From contig NZ_JAGILA010000002.1 of assembly GCF_017874595.1 (NCBI RefSeq), positions 1,054,001-1,118,000 on the forward strand: a DNA stretch of 64,000 nucleotides, given 5' to 3'. Source of the DNA: Sinorhizobium kostiense (lineage in GTDB: Bacteria; Pseudomonadota; Alphaproteobacteria; Rhizobiales; Rhizobiaceae). A program made the position numbers and the translations under genes. This document shows positions 9,813 to 21,222 of the stretch, piece by piece. The stretch's first letter is position 1. Each line of letters starts with the position of its first letter. The notes under the pieces were generated by a model that saw nothing but the letters and a program-made list of their open reading frames with translations, did not search any database and had not been told where the DNA came from.

Positions 9813-10316
9813 CTAGCGAAGATCAAGCCGCATGACAAGCGCGGCAGTGCGTGCGCCGGCAGCCCCCTGGTAATAGGCCCGCCGCTCCCCGACCTTCAGG
9901 AAACCCAGCTTGCGATAGAGGCCGATCGCCGCCTCGTTCGTTTCGTCGACTTCGAGGAAGAGGGTATCGGCACCCTTGACCAGCGCCTCGCGCATGACCG
10001 CCTGCATCAGCCGCCAACCGAGACCGGAGCGGGCGAAACGCGAATCGACCCCGATCGTCAGGATCTCCGCCTCGCCGGCGGTCGCACGCGACAGGACGAA
10101 GCCGCCCAGGGAAGGACGAAACCCACCGCTGGTCTGGCGCGCGGCAAATCCGAAGACCGTGTCCTGGGCGAGCAGCGCGTGAATCTCGCCATCGCTCCAC
10201 GGGGAGGCAAAGGTTTGCCCATGGAGCGCCGACGCGGCAGCGAGGTCGCCTTCCTCCAGCGGGAAGATATCGAATTCGGCACGGCGGGTGAAATAGTCCG
10301 TCAAACTCATCGTCAT
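9813..10316 (-). CDS. rimI: Ribosomal-protein S18 alanine N-acetyltransferase, RimI family
   Basis: A GNAT-fold acetyltransferase. The acetyl-CoA motif is RSGLGWRLMQAV (Q/R-x-x-G-x-G/A) near residue 105, with LEVDETNEAAIGLYRKLGF closer to the end, as in RimI. It follows tsaB closely, the usual pairing. Several starts are possible (GTG 10343, ATG 10316, ATG 10310); none has a strong ribosome binding site. I give the ATG at 10316, 167 residues. The true substrate in rhizobia is inferred. Confidence 0.87.
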   Translation of the reverse strand: MTMSLTDYFTRRAEFDIFPLEEGDLAAASALHGQTFASPWSDGEIHALLAQDTVFGFAARQTSGGFRPSLGGFVLSRATAGEAEILTIGVDSRFARSGLGWRLMQAVMREALVKGADTLFLEVDETNEAAIGLYRKLGFLKVGERRAYYQGAAGARTAALVMRLDLR

Positions 10317-10348
10317 CGATTCTAACACGGGCGTTACGCCCACACGAT

Positions 10349-11017
10349 CTATCCTGCGCTGGCCCGAGACACCGCGAATCCCGCCTGGGGTTTCGCATCG
10401 GGCCCACGCAGATAAATCGGCTTCGGCTTGGCCGAAGCTGGATCGGCTGCAGCGCCCAGGCGAGCAACTATGGCGATGTCGATGTGATCTGCTTCACCGC
10501 TTGCCTCGGCAGTTGTGACGAGATGGGCTCCGGAACCGCAGGAGATTCCATCGAACCCGCGCAAGCGCTCGCGCGCCTCAGCTATCGGCAGGACTTCAGC
10601 CGGCCCTGCGGGTTGCCCGAGTGTGTCGAAGCACTGCACATAAGCCTCGTCCCGCTTCGCGTCGATCGCGACGAGCACCGGTCGCCCCGGCTCGGCCTGC
10701 CTGGCTCTTTCCGCTATGGCGTGAAGCGTGGTGACACCCACCGCTGGCTTGCCGAGCGCAAGCGCGAGGCCACGCGCGGCCGCAACCCCGACGCGGATGC
10801 CGGTGAACGAGCCCGGTCCGACGGTCACCGCGATCCGGTCGATATCCTCGAGCCGTTTGCCGGAAGCACCGAGAGCCTCGTCGATGAAGTCCATCAGGCG
10901 CTCGGCGTGGCCTCGCCCGATAGTCTCTCCGGCGCCTGCCAGCAGCGCTTCGGTCGCACCGTCGTAAACGGCTGCGGCGCAGCCGGAACCGCAAGTGTCA
11001 ATGGCAAGAACCAACAT
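10349..11017 (-). CDS. tsaB: tRNA threonylcarbamoyladenosine biosynthesis protein TsaB
   Basis: A partner of TsaD and TsaE in the t6A37 modification of tRNA. It is 222 residues, of the ASKHA fold without the TsaD metal site: MLVLAIDTCGSGCAAAVYDG at the start and the nearly invariant VGPGSFTGIRVGVAAARGLALAL near residue 67. It precedes rimI in the same direction, a conserved pair. Directly upstream lies a RIME-like repeat, so the promoter must lie in or beyond the repeat. Confidence 0.93.
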   Translation of the reverse strand: MLVLAIDTCGSGCAAAVYDGATEALLAGAGETIGRGHAERLMDFIDEALGASGKRLEDIDRIAVTVGPGSFTGIRVGVAAARGLALALGKPAVGVTTLHAIAERARQAEPGRPVLVAIDAKRDEAYVQCFDTLGQPAGPAEVLPIAEARERLRGFDGISCGSGAHLVTTAEASGEADHIDIAIVARLGAAADPASAKPKPIYLRGPDAKPQAGFAVSRASAG

Positions 11018-11040
11018 GCTGAGCTGTCAACGCCTCCCTA

Positions 11041-11131
11041 TGCATGTCTCTTAAATCGACCCCGAGTTAAGAGAAAGACATGCAGCAGTTCAAAAGTGCG
11101 AGAGCGACTTCTGCGCGTCTGCGAAGACGCC
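11041..11131 (+). repeat. RIME-like palindromic repeat
   Basis: It begins TGCATGTCTCTTAAATCG, continues with AGACATGCAGCAGTTCAAAA, then GCGCGTCTGCGAAGACGC. It is the same layout as the copy at 4419, but its 3' end is more diverged. It lies between nfuA and tsaB. Confidence 0.75.
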
Positions 11132-11165
11132 ACCCGCATCTGCTGACGCACACCCCAGACGACGA

Positions 11166-11192
11166 GAGCGGCCCGCGGAGGCGGGACCGCTC
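11166..11192 (-). terminator. Hairpin downstream of the NfuA gene
   Basis: GAGCGG-CCCGC and GCGGG-a-CCGCTC form an 11-pair stem with one bulged base and a GGAG loop, 21 bases past the stop. No clear T-run follows, so it is terminator-like or an RNA-end stabiliser. Confidence 0.45.
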
Positions 11193-11213
11193 GACAATTG
11201 CCTTGCCACTGAA

Positions 11214-11780
11214 TCAAACGGATTCGACGGACTCAACTTCCGGCACGAAATGCCGCAGCAGGTTCTGCACGCCGTGCCGCAGCGTCGCTGTGGAGGAGGG
11301 GCAACCAGAGCATGCGCCCTTCATGTTCAAAAACACGGTGCCGTCCTTGAAGCCGCGGAAGGTGATGTCGCCACCATCCTGGGCAACCGCCGGCCGCACG
11401 CGGGTCTCGAGCAATTCCTTGATGGTGGCGACGATCGCCTCGTCGCCTTCATCGTAAAACTCGCCCTCCTCATCCGTTTGCTCCGCCCGGCCGACGCCGG
11501 ACATCACCGGCTGGCCGGACATGAAATGCTCCATGATCGAACCGAGGATAGCGGGCTTCAGATGCTGCCACTCCTGCCCTTCCTTGGTAACCGTGATGAA
11601 GTCATAGCCGAAATACACGCCGGTAACGCCGGGAATCGCAAGGAGCCGCGCCGCAAGCGGCGAGCCAGCACGAGCTTCCTCCTCGTTGCGGAATTCGGCC
11701 GTGCCGCTTTCCATCACCACCTTGCCCGGCAGGAATTTGAGAGTGGCCGGATTCGGCGTGGCTTCGGTCTGAATGAACAT
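11214..11780 (-). CDS. nfuA: NfuA-type iron-sulfur cluster carrier (NifU C-terminal domain)
   Basis: Carries and delivers Fe-S clusters. It is 188 residues: an N-terminal Nfu_N domain (MFIQTEATPNPATLKFLPG) and a C-terminal NifU-like domain with the cluster-binding CSGCPSS near residue 158. It is not nitrogenase NifU itself, which has a three-domain layout. The ATG at 11780 has GGAGAAAGAG directly upstream. It stands alone between a universal stress protein gene and tsaB. Confidence 0.92.
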   Translation of the reverse strand: MFIQTEATPNPATLKFLPGKVVMESGTAEFRNEEEARAGSPLAARLLAIPGVTGVYFGYDFITVTKEGQEWQHLKPAILGSIMEHFMSGQPVMSGVGRAEQTDEEGEFYDEGDEAIVATIKELLETRVRPAVAQDGGDITFRGFKDGTVFLNMKGACSGCPSSTATLRHGVQNLLRHFVPEVESVESV

Positions 11781-11926
11781 CTCTTTCTCCGTTGAGCCTC
11801 GAGCGGTCCTCGATCGGCTCTTTAGAATAGTTCAAAAAATATAGGGACAAGCTGCCAAGGCCGCAAGAGCGCATGGCGCCCCAGTGCTGATTGTTCATCC
11901 GGCAGCTGAAATGCTGCACGCATGCA

Positions 11927-12418
11927 TCAGGTGAGCGCGTCGATTTCCTCGTCGGTCAGAAGATCCGGGATGACGGTGACCGGAATCGGAAAGGCAGCGG
12001 ACTTCCCGGCGATCGATGAGACCAGCGGCCCGGGACCCTCCTTTGCCGATCCGGCCGCCAATACCAGAATGGCGATGTCCCTGTCCTCTTCGATGAGCGC
12101 GTGGATCTCATCGGTTGCGTTTCCTTCGCGGATGACCAGTTCCGGCTCGATGCCGATCGTTTCTCGGACGTTCTGAGAGACCTTGGCAAGTGTCGCCTCG
12201 GCCTCCTCGCGCGCCTCCGCCCGCATGATCTCCTCGACGCCCAGCCATTCCTGGAAGTCGCCATCGGCGATGACGTAGAGCAGCACCAGGCCGCCATTGG
12301 AGTTCTTCGCCCGCATACCGGCATAATGCACGGCGCGGCTGCATTCGGGCGTGTCATCGATCACCGCCATGAATTTGCGGCGATGACCTTCCAGTCGTGA
12401 GAGTCGGGTCGAAACCAT
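11927..12418 (-). CDS. Universal stress protein (UspA family)
   Basis: A 163-residue single Usp domain. The strand KFMAVIDDTPECSRAV near residue 16 is the conserved start of the fold, with Asp at the nucleotide site; the C-terminal LAAGSAKEGPGPLVSSIAG resembles the G-x2-G-x9-G-S/T ATP loop in altered form. The start is the ATG at 12418 (MVSTRLSRLEG). The gene follows trpS at 52 bases, so they may share a transcript. Its stress is unknown. Confidence 0.85.
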   Translation of the reverse strand: MVSTRLSRLEGHRRKFMAVIDDTPECSRAVHYAGMRAKNSNGGLVLLYVIADGDFQEWLGVEEIMRAEAREEAEATLAKVSQNVRETIGIEPELVIREGNATDEIHALIEEDRDIAILVLAAGSAKEGPGPLVSSIAGKSAAFPIPVTVIPDLLTDEEIDALT

Positions 12419-12470
12419 GCGGCGAACATTACATTGCCGCACGCCGCCTGCAAGGTCTCATTTTTGCCGG

Positions 12471-13535
12471 CTATTGCAAAAATCCGATGATCTCGCGCAC
12501 TTCGCGCATCGTCTTTTCCGCTCTCGTGCGGGCGCGCTCGCCGCCCGTGCGCAGGATCGCGTCTATATGCGTCGTGTCGTCCATCAGGCGGCGCATTTCG
12601 GCCGTGATCGGCGCAAGCACGCTGACGGCAAGATCGACGAGGGCTGGCTTGAAGACCGAGAATTGCTGGCCTGCGAACTCGGCAAGCACCTCTTCCTTGG
12701 TCTTGTCGGAGAGCGCCGCGTAAATGCCGACCAGGTTTTCTGCCTCCGGGCGGCTTTTCAGCCCTTCCACTTCGCTCGGCAGCGCATCCGGGTCGGTCTT
12801 CGCCTTGCGGATCTTCTTGGCGATCGTCTCCGGATCGTCCAGCAGGTTGATGCGCGACAGATCGGATGGATCCGATTTCGACATCTTCTTCGTGCCGTCG
12901 CGAAGCGACATGACGCGTGGCGCCGGGCCGCCGATCAGGGGCTCCACCGGCGGGAAATAGGCGTGGATCGGCTCCTCGCCGACGACGATGTCGACACCGT
13001 AACCGCCGCGGCGGATATGCTCCATGAAGTCGATGTTGAACTTCTGGGCGATGTCGCGCGTCAGCTCCAGATGCTGTTTCTGGTCGTCGCCGACCGGGAC
13101 ATGCGTCGCGCGGTAGACGAGGATATCGGCCGCCATCAGGCTCGGATAGGCAAGCAGGCCGAGCGAGGCGTTCTCGCGGTCCTTGCCGGCCTTGTCCTTG
13201 AACTGCGTCATCCGGTTCATCCAGCCGATGCGGGCGACGCAGTTGAAGATCCAGGCGAGCTCCGCATGCTGCGGCACGGCCGACTGGTTGAAGACGATAT
13301 GCTTCTCCGGATCGATGCCCGAGGCGATGAAGGCCGCGGCGATCGAACGGATCTGGCCAGGCAGATCCTCATGCACGAGCTGCGCTGTGATCGAGTGGAG
13401 GTCGACGACGCAATAGATGCAATCATGGCTCTCCTGCAAGGCGACGAACTTGCGGATCGCGCCGAGATAGTTGCCGAGATGCAGGTTGCCGGTCGGTTGA
13501 ACGCCGGAAAATACGAGCGGCTTGAATTCGTTCAT
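12471..13535 (-). CDS. trpS: Tryptophan-tRNA ligase
   Basis: A class I aminoacyl-tRNA synthetase of 354 residues, the usual bacterial length. The HIGH-like motif is HLGNYLG near residue 20 and KMSKS is complete (KKMSKSDPS) near residue 200. The ATG at 13535 ([11 protein letters not shown]) is preferred over the longer in-frame reading, whose extra 25 residues do not look like this family. It lies downstream of murJ, with a hairpin between. Confidence 0.96.
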   Translation of the reverse strand: MNEFKPLVFSGVQPTGNLHLGNYLGAIRKFVALQESHDCIYCVVDLHSITAQLVHEDLPGQIRSIAAAFIASGIDPEKHIVFNQSAVPQHAELAWIFNCVARIGWMNRMTQFKDKAGKDRENASLGLLAYPSLMAADILVYRATHVPVGDDQKQHLELTRDIAQKFNIDFMEHIRRGGYGVDIVVGEEPIHAYFPPVEPLIGGPAPRVMSLRDGTKKMSKSDPSDLSRINLLDDPETIAKKIRKAKTDPDALPSEVEGLKSRPEAENLVGIYAALSDKTKEEVLAEFAGQQFSVFKPALVDLAVSVLAPITAEMRRLMDDTTHIDAILRTGGERARTRAEKTMREVREIIGFLQ

Positions 13536-13557
13536 GTCGTCCCCAATCGGGCTTGTG

Positions 13558-13601
13558 GAGGGCCAGTTGTTATCCGCCGCGCTTATGCACGGCGGGCCCT
13601 C
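13558..13601 (-). terminator. Hairpin between murJ and trpS
   Basis: GAGGGCC pairs with GGCCCTC, and inside it CGCCG pairs with CGGCG, forming a two-part stem. It could end murJ transcription or sit in the trpS leader. It has no long T-run, so the role is uncertain. Confidence 0.4.
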
Positions 13602-13675
13602 TTCAATCAAGTGGCTGAATTATGCGATGCCAGCACCTTGTTTCGGCACCCTGCAGGCGACAGGGCGCCTCGGGA

Positions 13676-15286
13676 TCATGGCGTTTCAGAGCCATCTCGC
13701 GCGGCGGGTTCCGTCGCCGGTCTTGCCGCCTTGCGCTTCAGACTCCGGCGGATCATGCCGAGGCTCGCGCCGCCGAGCGCGAAGGCGCAGGCGAAATAGA
13801 TCGCCATCGCCGCGAGCACCAGGCCGCAGACCGTCGCCGCACGCGTCGCAAGGGGTGCGGCGGAGGAAAGCGGGAAGGCCAGCCATTCGATCGCGTAATA
13901 GAGCGCCACCGCCATGATTGCGGCGGCGGCGACGAGGCGGGGGATCCTCGAGAGTAACGCAATGTCGCGGCCCCAGTGCCCCCGCCAGACGAGGGTCGAA
14001 AATAGCAGGATCGCATTCGCCCAGCCGGCGACGATCTCGGCAATGGCAATGCCGCTTGCGCCGAGCATCGGAAACAGCGTTAGGGCGAACGATACGTTCA
14101 CGACCACCGAAACGGCGGCGAAGATCATCGGCGTGCGGGTATCCTCGCGCGCGAAGAAGCCGGGAATGAAGGCCTTGATCAGCACGAAGGCCGGCAAGCC
14201 GAGGCCGTAGATCGCGAGGATCTGGCCGACGATGACGGTCGATTCAGGCGAGAACTTGCCGCGTTCGAAGAGCAGCCGGACGATCGGCTCCGACATGACG
14301 AGCAGCGCGGCAGCCGCAGGCAAGGTCAGGAAAAGCGTGAACTCGACGGAGCGATTCTGCAGGCTCGAGGCCTCGTTGAGGTTGCCGGCGCGAAGTGCGC
14401 GCGCAAGCTCAGGGAGAAGTACGGTGGCGACCGCAATGCCGACGACACCGAGCGGCAGTTGGTAGATGCGGTCGGCATAGACGAGAGACGAGACAGCGCC
14501 CGCCTTTGCCGACGCAATGTTGGTATTGATCAGGAGGTTGATCTGGGTGATGCCGCCGGTGATCGCCGCCGGCAGCGCGAGCACCAGCAGCCGCCGGACA
14601 TTGGCCGTCAACCGCGGGCGGCGAAAGCCGATCCTCATCCCGGCATTGCGCACCGCGAGCCAGACGATCGCAAGCTGGACAAGCCCCGCCGCCATCACCC
14701 CCCAGGACAGACCATAGCCGACGGCAACCGCGTCATGGCCGTCATACCAGGCATAGGCGAGCACAGCGATCAGGATGACGTTCAGGAACACCGGCGCAAT
14801 CGCCGCAGCGAAATAGCGGTGCAGCGAATTCAGCATGCCAGCCATCATCGCGCCGAGCGACATGCAGGCGAGATAGGGGAACATGATCGTCGCAAAGGTG
14901 ACGGTGCTTGCGAATTTCTCCGGATCGTCGGCAAAACCGGGCGCGATCAGTTCCCCGACGATGAAGGGCATCGCCAGTTCCATCGCGATCGTCAGAAGCA
15001 GAAGTACGGTAAACAGGACTCCGAAGACCTCTTCCGCAAAGGTGCGGGCGCCTTCCATGCCGCGCGCCTCGATCTCCCTGGCAAAGAGCGGCACGAAGGC
15101 GGAATTGAACGCGCCTTCGGCGAAGAGCCGGCGAAAGGTGTTCGGCAGGCGGAAGGCAGTGTTGAAGGCGTCGGCCACCGGACCGGTGCCGAGGGCCGCC
15201 GCCATGAAGGTTTCCCGTACGAAACCGAAGACGCGGCTTCCAAGCGTGGCGCCACCGACAGTGGCGAATTTCCTGACCAGGCTCAT
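13676..15286 (-). CDS. murJ: Lipid II flippase MurJ (MviN)
   Basis: Flips the peptidoglycan precursor lipid II across the inner membrane. It is 536 residues with about 14 hydrophobic segments; the N-terminus [24 protein letters not shown] and the charged positions in [20 protein letters not shown] are typical of the family. The C-terminus is short, basic and cytoplasmic. Its ATG overlaps the glnD stop (ATGA), so translation is coupled to glnD; the glnD-murJ pairing is common in Rhizobiales. Confidence 0.95.
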   Translation of the reverse strand: MSLVRKFATVGGATLGSRVFGFVRETFMAAALGTGPVADAFNTAFRLPNTFRRLFAEGAFNSAFVPLFAREIEARGMEGARTFAEEVFGVLFTVLLLLTIAMELAMPFIVGELIAPGFADDPEKFASTVTFATIMFPYLACMSLGAMMAGMLNSLHRYFAAAIAPVFLNVILIAVLAYAWYDGHDAVAVGYGLSWGVMAAGLVQLAIVWLAVRNAGMRIGFRRPRLTANVRRLLVLALPAAITGGITQINLLINTNIASAKAGAVSSLVYADRIYQLPLGVVGIAVATVLLPELARALRAGNLNEASSLQNRSVEFTLFLTLPAAAALLVMSEPIVRLLFERGKFSPESTVIVGQILAIYGLGLPAFVLIKAFIPGFFAREDTRTPMIFAAVSVVVNVSFALTLFPMLGASGIAIAEIVAGWANAILLFSTLVWRGHWGRDIALLSRIPRLVAAAAIMAVALYYAIEWLAFPLSSAAPLATRAATVCGLVLAAMAIYFACAFALGGASLGMIRRSLKRKAARPATEPAARDGSETP

Positions 15287-18177
15287 GTTTCGGCTTTTGT
15301 CGATCTGGACGCGTGCGACGAGCGCGGCACCGGAGCCGGCGCGATAATGCCCGAGGGCATATGCAAGCGCGCTTCGTCCAATTCGCCCGCAAGCACCGCC
15401 TTGAGGCGGGCGGCAATGTTGACCTGTCGGCTTTCGCTGGTGATCTTCGAACCAACCAGGTCGGTGACGTAGAAGGTGTCGATCACCTTCTCGCCGAAAG
15501 TGGTGATATGCGCCGAAGCGATGTCGAGCGAGAGGTCGGAAAGCACTGCCGTGATCTCGGAGAGAAGACCCGGGCGGTCGAGCCCTTCCACCTCGATCAC
15601 CGTGAACTTGTTCGACAGCGTGTTGCTGATCGTCACCTCAGGCGTCACGGTGAAGGCCTTGCTGCGCTTCTTCACCTTGGTACGGCTGGCGATGACCTCC
15701 GGCAGACGCCTGCGGCCCGACAGTACGTCCTCGATCAGCTTGCCGATGCTGCCTGCCCGGCGCATCTCGTCCTCGTCCACCGAGAACTCGCGGTTGACGA
15801 GGATCGTGTCCAGTGCACGTCCATCGGAGGTCGTATGGATCTGGGCGTCGACGATGTTGGCACCTGCCGCGGCGCAGGCACCGGCAATCACCGTCAACAG
15901 GCGCGGATGGTCCGGCGAAAGCACGGTAATCTCGGTGATGGCGTGGAACTGGTGCGTGCGCACCATCGTCGCCAATGTCTTGCCCGCACGATCCGCCTCG
16001 CGGATGAATCCGGCATGGCGCACCTGGTCCTCGATCGCTACGGTAAGCAGATAGGGCTGGTAGTGCAGCCGCACATAGGCGTCGCGCTCTTTGCGCGGCC
16101 AATCCTTGAGCGCTTCGCCGAGCACGTGCGCGGCGTGCTTCGCCCGCTCTTTTCGCGAAAGCTCCGAAAAGCCCCCCGAGAGGAGAAGCTCCGTCTCGTA
16201 ATAGAGCGTGCGCAGCAATTGCCCCTTCCAGCCGTTCCACACACCCGGCCCGACGGCGCGGATGTCGCAGACCGTCAGGATGAGCAGCATCCGCAGCCTT
16301 TCCAGCGATTGCACCCGATCGGCAAAGTCGACGATGGTCTTGCGGTCGTTCAAGTCGCGGGTCTGGGCCACCATCGACATGGTCAGATGTTCCTCGACCA
16401 GCCAGACGGCCGTTTCGGTCTGTTTCGGCGTCAGTCCGAGGCGCTGGCAGAGCTTGCGAGTCACCTTTGCGCCGGCGATCGAGTGATCCTCGGGACGGCC
16501 TTTGGCGACATCGTGAAGCAGCACTGCGACATAGAGGGCTTCGCGGTCTTCCACATGCGGCATTAGCTTCGCCGTCAGCGGATGCGCCTCCACCTCAAGA
16601 CCCCGCTCGATGCGCGAGAGTACGTCTACCGAGCGCAGCAGATGCTCGTCTACCGTGTAGTGGTGATACATGTTGAACTGCATCATCGACACGATCTTGC
16701 CGAAATCCGGGATGAAGCGGCCGAGAACGCCCGACTCGTTCATGCGCCTCAGGATCAGTTCGGGATTGCGCCGCGACGTCAGGATCGAGAGGAAGAGCCG
16801 GTTGGCTTCCTCGTTCTCGCGCAGGTGCGGCGTGATCAGGCTCAAGGATCGCGTGACCTGCTTCAACGCATTCGGATGGAATTCGAGCCCGTGAATGTCG
16901 GCGATGTGGAACAGACGCAGAAGGTTCACCGGGTCGCGCTTGAAGGCGTCCGGGCTTGCTAGCGCGATACGGCCGCCATCGTCGACGAAGTCGAGCGTTC
17001 CGGCGATCTTGCGCGTGCGGTGCTTGAACCGGCTGATTACGCCGGAAAGGCCGGGAGCGTCCTTTGCCTGCTGATCCTCGAGGGCGGCACAGAAGATCCG
17101 GGTAAGATCGCCGACGTCCTTGGCGACGAGAAAATAGTGCTTCATGAAGCGCTCGACCGCCGTCAGGCCGGGATGGTCGTGATACCCCAGCGCCTCGGCG
17201 ATTTCGCGCTGGATGTCGAAGGAAAGCCGTTCTTCCGCCTTGCCGGTGAGGAAGTGCATGTGGCAGCGCACTGCCCAGAGGAAATCGTCCGACTTCTGGA
17301 ACAGCTTGTATTCCTGCTTCGAAAGCACGCCGAGCTTGACGAGGTCGGCGGAGTCCTTGACCCGGTAGAAATACTTGGCGATCCAGAAGAGCGTATGCAG
17401 GTCGCGCAGGCCGCCCTTGCCTTCCTTGACGTTCGGCTCGACGAGGTAGCGGGTGTCGCCCGCCTTGCGGTGGCGTTCATCGCGTTCGGCAAGCTTTGCG
17501 GCGATAAATTCCGGGCCGGTATTGCGGACGATCTCGTGGTCGAAGCGTTCCTCTAGCTCGTCTGCCAGCGCCTTCGAGCCGCAGATGTAGCGACATTCCA
17601 GGATCGCCGTACGGATGGTCATGTCGGCGCGCGACAGTCGGATGCACTCGTCGATCGTGCGCGTCGCGTGGCCGACTTTGAAACCCAGGTCCCAGAGCAC
17701 ATAGAGCATGAACTCGATGGCCGGTTCCGCCCAGACGGCCTTCTTTGAGGGGAGCAGGAAGAGGAGATCGATGTCCGACCCCGGCGCGAGCGTGCCGCGG
17801 CCATAGCCGCCGACGGCGGTCACGGCGATGCGGGCCGTCGCCGGCGCGTTCGCCGCGTCGAAGACCTCGTTCAGCGCGAAATCGTGCAGAACGGTGATCA
17901 GTTGGTCTTGCAGCCAGGAAATGCGCTCGGCGCATCTGAGCCCTGCCCCGTCGGCGGACAGCCGTTCGCGCGCTTTGGCGCGGCCGGCGGTATTGGCTTC
18001 CTTGAAGGCCGCGAGCAAGGCCCGTCGCATGGGTTCGCGCTGCTCGGCATGGGCGGAGGCGATGAACCCGCACTTTGCTCGGAGGCTCGCGACATCGAGG
18101 ATTTCAGGAAAAGAGTGTTCGCTGGCCATGAAGTGCCGAGAGGCGTCCTGTCCGACTGTTTCTGTGGTCCGCTGCAT
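15283..18177 (-). CDS. glnD: Bifunctional uridylyltransferase/uridylyl-removing enzyme (PII regulator)
   Basis: Senses glutamine and modifies the PII proteins. Domains in order: nucleotidyltransferase with [21 protein letters not shown] uridylyltransferase linker; HD domain with [14 protein letters not shown]; and two ACT domains in the last 200 residues. I chose the ATG at 18177 (964 residues), which has AGGAG nine bases upstream. An ATG at 18195 lies inside a RIME-like repeat, and an ATG at 18129 (948 residues) has no visible ribosome binding site. The stop overlaps murJ. Confidence 0.95.
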   Translation of the reverse strand: MQRTTETVGQDASRHFMASEHSFPEILDVASLRAKCGFIASAHAEQREPMRRALLAAFKEANTAGRAKARERLSADGAGLRCAERISWLQDQLITVLHDFALNEVFDAANAPATARIAVTAVGGYGRGTLAPGSDIDLLFLLPSKKAVWAEPAIEFMLYVLWDLGFKVGHATRTIDECIRLSRADMTIRTAILECRYICGSKALADELEERFDHEIVRNTGPEFIAAKLAERDERHRKAGDTRYLVEPNVKEGKGGLRDLHTLFWIAKYFYRVKDSADLVKLGVLSKQEYKLFQKSDDFLWAVRCHMHFLTGKAEERLSFDIQREIAEALGYHDHPGLTAVERFMKHYFLVAKDVGDLTRIFCAALEDQQAKDAPGLSGVISRFKHRTRKIAGTLDFVDDGGRIALASPDAFKRDPVNLLRLFHIADIHGLEFHPNALKQVTRSLSLITPHLRENEEANRLFLSILTSRRNPELILRRMNESGVLGRFIPDFGKIVSMMQFNMYHHYTVDEHLLRSVDVLSRIERGLEVEAHPLTAKLMPHVEDREALYVAVLLHDVAKGRPEDHSIAGAKVTRKLCQRLGLTPKQTETAVWLVEEHLTMSMVAQTRDLNDRKTIVDFADRVQSLERLRMLLILTVCDIRAVGPGVWNGWKGQLLRTLYYETELLLSGGFSELSRKERAKHAAHVLGEALKDWPRKERDAYVRLHYQPYLLTVAIEDQVRHAGFIREADRAGKTLATMVRTHQFHAITEITVLSPDHPRLLTVIAGACAAAGANIVDAQIHTTSDGRALDTILVNREFSVDEDEMRRAGSIGKLIEDVLSGRRRLPEVIASRTKVKKRSKAFTVTPEVTISNTLSNKFTVIEVEGLDRPGLLSEITAVLSDLSLDIASAHITTFGEKVIDTFYVTDLVGSKITSESRQVNIAARLKAVLAGELDEARLHMPSGIIAPAPVPRSSHASRSTKAET

Positions 18178-18190
18178 GTGCAAGCGCTCC

Positions 18191-18289
18191 TGCATGTCTC
18201 CCTAAATCGCAGGCGATCCAAGTTGGAACCATGCAGCAATTCAAAGTTGCTGCAGCAACGTTTGCGCGACAAGACGCGTGGCGCTGCAG
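18191..18289 (+). repeat. RIME-like palindromic repeat upstream of glnD
   Basis: TGCATGTCTCCCTAAATCGC, then ACCATGCAGCAATTCAAAG, then GCGCGACAAGACGCGTGGCG. It is in the same orientation as the copies at 4419 and 11041. It abuts the glnD start region, so glnD is transcribed through or from it. Confidence 0.75.
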
Positions 18290-18377
18290 TGCGTGACTCA
18301 TGAAGAAGCACGCGGCGCTGTATAGCTGTTTTGACAATCGATTGACAGGAAAAATAGGTGGCACCTTCGCGCCTCAA

Positions 18378-21119
18378 TCAGCGGCCGGCGACTTCCTTCT
18401 TCAACGCGTAGAGTGCCTCCAGCGCCTCGCGAGGCGTCATGTCGTCCGGGTTGAGGGCCCGTAGCGTTTCCTCGAGTTTCGAAGAGCCGGGAGCTCGAAC
18501 CTCCTCGCGCCGGATCGCAACCTGGAAGAGCGGCAGATCATCGATCAGCTCGCTGGCCGGGTTCTTGCGATCGGCGTCTTCGAGCTTGGCAAGCACGTCC
18601 CGCGCCCGCGTGACCACCGAGGCCGGAAGGCCGGCAAGGCGGGCGACCTGAATGCCGTAGGATCGATCGGCAGCACCGGGGCCGACCTCGTGCAGGAAGA
18701 TCACGTCGCCGTCCCATTCCTTGACACGCATCGTCGCGTTCGACAGCCGTCCGAGCTTTTCGGAAAGAACCGTCAACTCGTGAAAATGGGTGGCGAAAAG
18801 GCCCCGGCATCGATTGGCCTCGTGCAGATGCTCTACCGCCGCCCAGGCGATCGAAAGGCCATCGAAGGTCGCGGTACCCCGGCCGATCTCGTCGAGGATC
18901 ACGAGCGAACGATCGGTCGCCTGATTGAGGATCGCCGCCGTCTCGACCATCTCGACCATGAAGGTCGAGCGCCCACGGGCAAGATCGTCGGAGGCGCCGA
19001 CGCGGGAGAAGAGCCGGTCGACGACGCCGATATGGGCGGCGGCGGCAGGCACGAATGAGCCCATCTGCGCCATGATGGCAATCAGCGCATTCTGGCGCAG
19101 AAAGGTCGATTTGCCGCCCATGTTCGGACCGGTGAGAAGCCAGATCGCTCCGGCCTCCTCGCCAGCAGGCGGCGACAGGTCGCAGCCATTCGCGACAAAG
19201 GGATTTGCCGCCTGAAGCCGCAGTGCCTGCTCGACGACCGGGTGGCGGCCGCCAGCGATTGTGAACATCCGCGATTGGTCGACGACCGGGCGGACATAGC
19301 CCTGCTCCTCGGCAAGAACGGCGAGCCCCGCCGAGACATCGATCGTCGCCAGCGCCAGTGCCGCCGCTTTGATGGTTTCCGCATGGGCGACCACCTCGCG
19401 CGTCATCGCCTCGAAGGCCTCGATCTCGATCGCCAGCGCCCGGTCGGCGGCATTGGCAATCTTCGTTTCGAGCTCCGCAAGCTCGGTCGTCGTGAAACGC
19501 ATGGCGTTCGCCATCGTCTGGCGATGGATGAAGCGGGCGCGCGCCGCGTCCGTGTCGATCAACGCGCCGGCATTCCCGGCCGTCACCTCTATGAAATAGC
19601 CAAGAACGTTGTTGTGCTTGATCTTCAGCGACTTGACGCTGGTCTCCTCTGAATATCTGAGCTGCAGGCCGGCAATGACCCGGCGCGACCGATCGCGAAG
19701 CGCCCGCATTTCGTCGAGCTCGGCATTCGCGCCCTCGCGAAGGAAGCCGCCGTCGCGCTTGAGAAGCGGTAATTCCTCGGCGAGCATGGCATCGAGGTGG
19801 GCGAGCAATTCACTTGGGAGCGCGGTGATCGCCTCTTGCGCTTGCCCGAGTTCCGCCGGAAGCTCGGCTCGCAACAACAGCCGGGATATGGCCGCAGCGG
19901 CGCGCAAACCGGCCTGAATTGCGCTTAAGTCGCGGGGGCCGCCGCGGCCGAGCGCAAGCCGTGAGAGGGAGCGCGGCATGTCGGGCGCGCGCCGCAGGGC
20001 GTCGCGAAGGTCGATGGCGAAGCTCGGCTGATCAACCAGGATTTCGAGGGAATCGAGTCGCGCATTGATCCGTTCCGGGTCGGTCAGCGGCGACATCAGC
20101 CGCTCGGCGAGCAACCGCGCGCCACCACTGGTCACGGTCCGATCCAGCGCTTTCAAGAGGCTTCCGTCGCGAGAGCCGGAGAGCGTCTTTACCAGTTCCA
20201 GGTTGGCGCGGGTCGCCGGATCGATGAAAAGCGTCGAGGCGACGCTTTCTCTTTCGGGAATGCCTAGCGGCGGCCTCTCGGCGATCTGGGTCTTCTCGAC
20301 ATAGGAAATCGCAGCGGAGGCGGCCGCGAGCTCGGCCCGCGAGAAGCTGCCGAAACCATCGAGGGTCTTGACGCCATAATAGCGCGCGATGCGGTTCTCG
20401 GCGGTCGCGCTGTCGAAAAAGACGGCGGGCTGCGGCACCGCCACCCGGCCGAGCACGTCGAAAACGGCGCGCAGCTCCGGATCGTGGAAAACGGTGTCCG
20501 GCAGGATCAGTTCGCGCGGCTCGACCCGCAGGATGTCCGCGAGCAGACGACTCTCGGCCGTTTCCGCTAATCGGAAGACGCCGGTCGAGATGTCGATCCA
20601 GGCAAGCGCATAGGCCGGTTCCGAGCCGCTTCTGATGCGGGCGAGCGCCATCAGGTAGTTCGACTCGGCCGGCGATAGCAGCTTGTCCTCGGTGATCGTG
20701 CCTGGCGTCACCAGACGTACGACATCACGGCGCACGACCGACTTGCTGCCGCGCTTCTTCGCCTCCGCCGGATCCTCCACCTGTTCGCATACGGCGACTC
20801 GGTAGCCTTTGGCGATCAGCTTCTGCAGATAGTCGTCGGCAGCGTGGACCGGCACGCCGCACATGGGGATTTCCTGACCCATATGCTGGCCGCGCTTGGT
20901 GAGCGTGATACCGAGCGCGCGAGCGGCTTCGACGGCATCCTGGAAGAACAGCTCGTAGAAATCGCCCATTCGATAGAACAAGAGCGAATCCGGATTGTTC
21001 GCTTTGATCTCGATGTACTGCTCCATCATCGGCGTGGCAGTGGAGCGGCTCTCCTCGCTCGCCAGATCGGACACAGAAAGAACGTCCGTATGGCTCGATA
21101 TTCCGGTCACGAAATTCAT
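18378..21119 (-). CDS. mutS: DNA mismatch repair protein MutS
   Basis: Recognises mismatches and starts repair with MutL. It is 913 residues. The mismatch-binding Phe-x-Glu is in GDFYELFF near residue 55, Walker A is [14 protein letters not shown], and Walker B is [15 protein letters not shown]. An N-terminal extension of about 30 residues precedes the first conserved domain ([14 protein letters not shown]), as is usual in Rhizobiales. The gene is divergent from tme, with 103 bases between the starts. Confidence 0.96.
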   Translation of the reverse strand: MNFVTGISSHTDVLSVSDLASEESRSTATPMMEQYIEIKANNPDSLLFYRMGDFYELFFQDAVEAARALGITLTKRGQHMGQEIPMCGVPVHAADDYLQKLIAKGYRVAVCEQVEDPAEAKKRGSKSVVRRDVVRLVTPGTITEDKLLSPAESNYLMALARIRSGSEPAYALAWIDISTGVFRLAETAESRLLADILRVEPRELILPDTVFHDPELRAVFDVLGRVAVPQPAVFFDSATAENRIARYYGVKTLDGFGSFSRAELAAASAAISYVEKTQIAERPPLGIPERESVASTLFIDPATRANLELVKTLSGSRDGSLLKALDRTVTSGGARLLAERLMSPLTDPERINARLDSLEILVDQPSFAIDLRDALRRAPDMPRSLSRLALGRGGPRDLSAIQAGLRAAAAISRLLLRAELPAELGQAQEAITALPSELLAHLDAMLAEELPLLKRDGGFLREGANAELDEMRALRDRSRRVIAGLQLRYSEETSVKSLKIKHNNVLGYFIEVTAGNAGALIDTDAARARFIHRQTMANAMRFTTTELAELETKIANAADRALAIEIEAFEAMTREVVAHAETIKAAALALATIDVSAGLAVLAEEQGYVRPVVDQSRMFTIAGGRHPVVEQALRLQAANPFVANGCDLSPPAGEEAGAIWLLTGPNMGGKSTFLRQNALIAIMAQMGSFVPAAAAHIGVVDRLFSRVGASDDLARGRSTFMVEMVETAAILNQATDRSLVILDEIGRGTATFDGLSIAWAAVEHLHEANRCRGLFATHFHELTVLSEKLGRLSNATMRVKEWDGDVIFLHEVGPGAADRSYGIQVARLAGLPASVVTRARDVLAKLEDADRKNPASELIDDLPLFQVAIRREEVRAPGSSKLEETLRALNPDDMTPREALEALYALKKEVAGR

Positions 21120-21222
21120 GATTGTTCCAAAAAAAGAGATGTCACACTATCCGCAAGGATTTATAGACGACAATAACAAAAGAGGCTGACCAGCTGGGTC
21201 GCCCACAGGAGGTTGAGGAAAG

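Noticed and set aside
12417-13799. A 460-codon plus-strand open reading frame
   Set aside because: It is opposite trpS, whose HIGH and KMSKS motifs are intact. The frame is Arg/Asp-rich, as expected of an antisense shadow.
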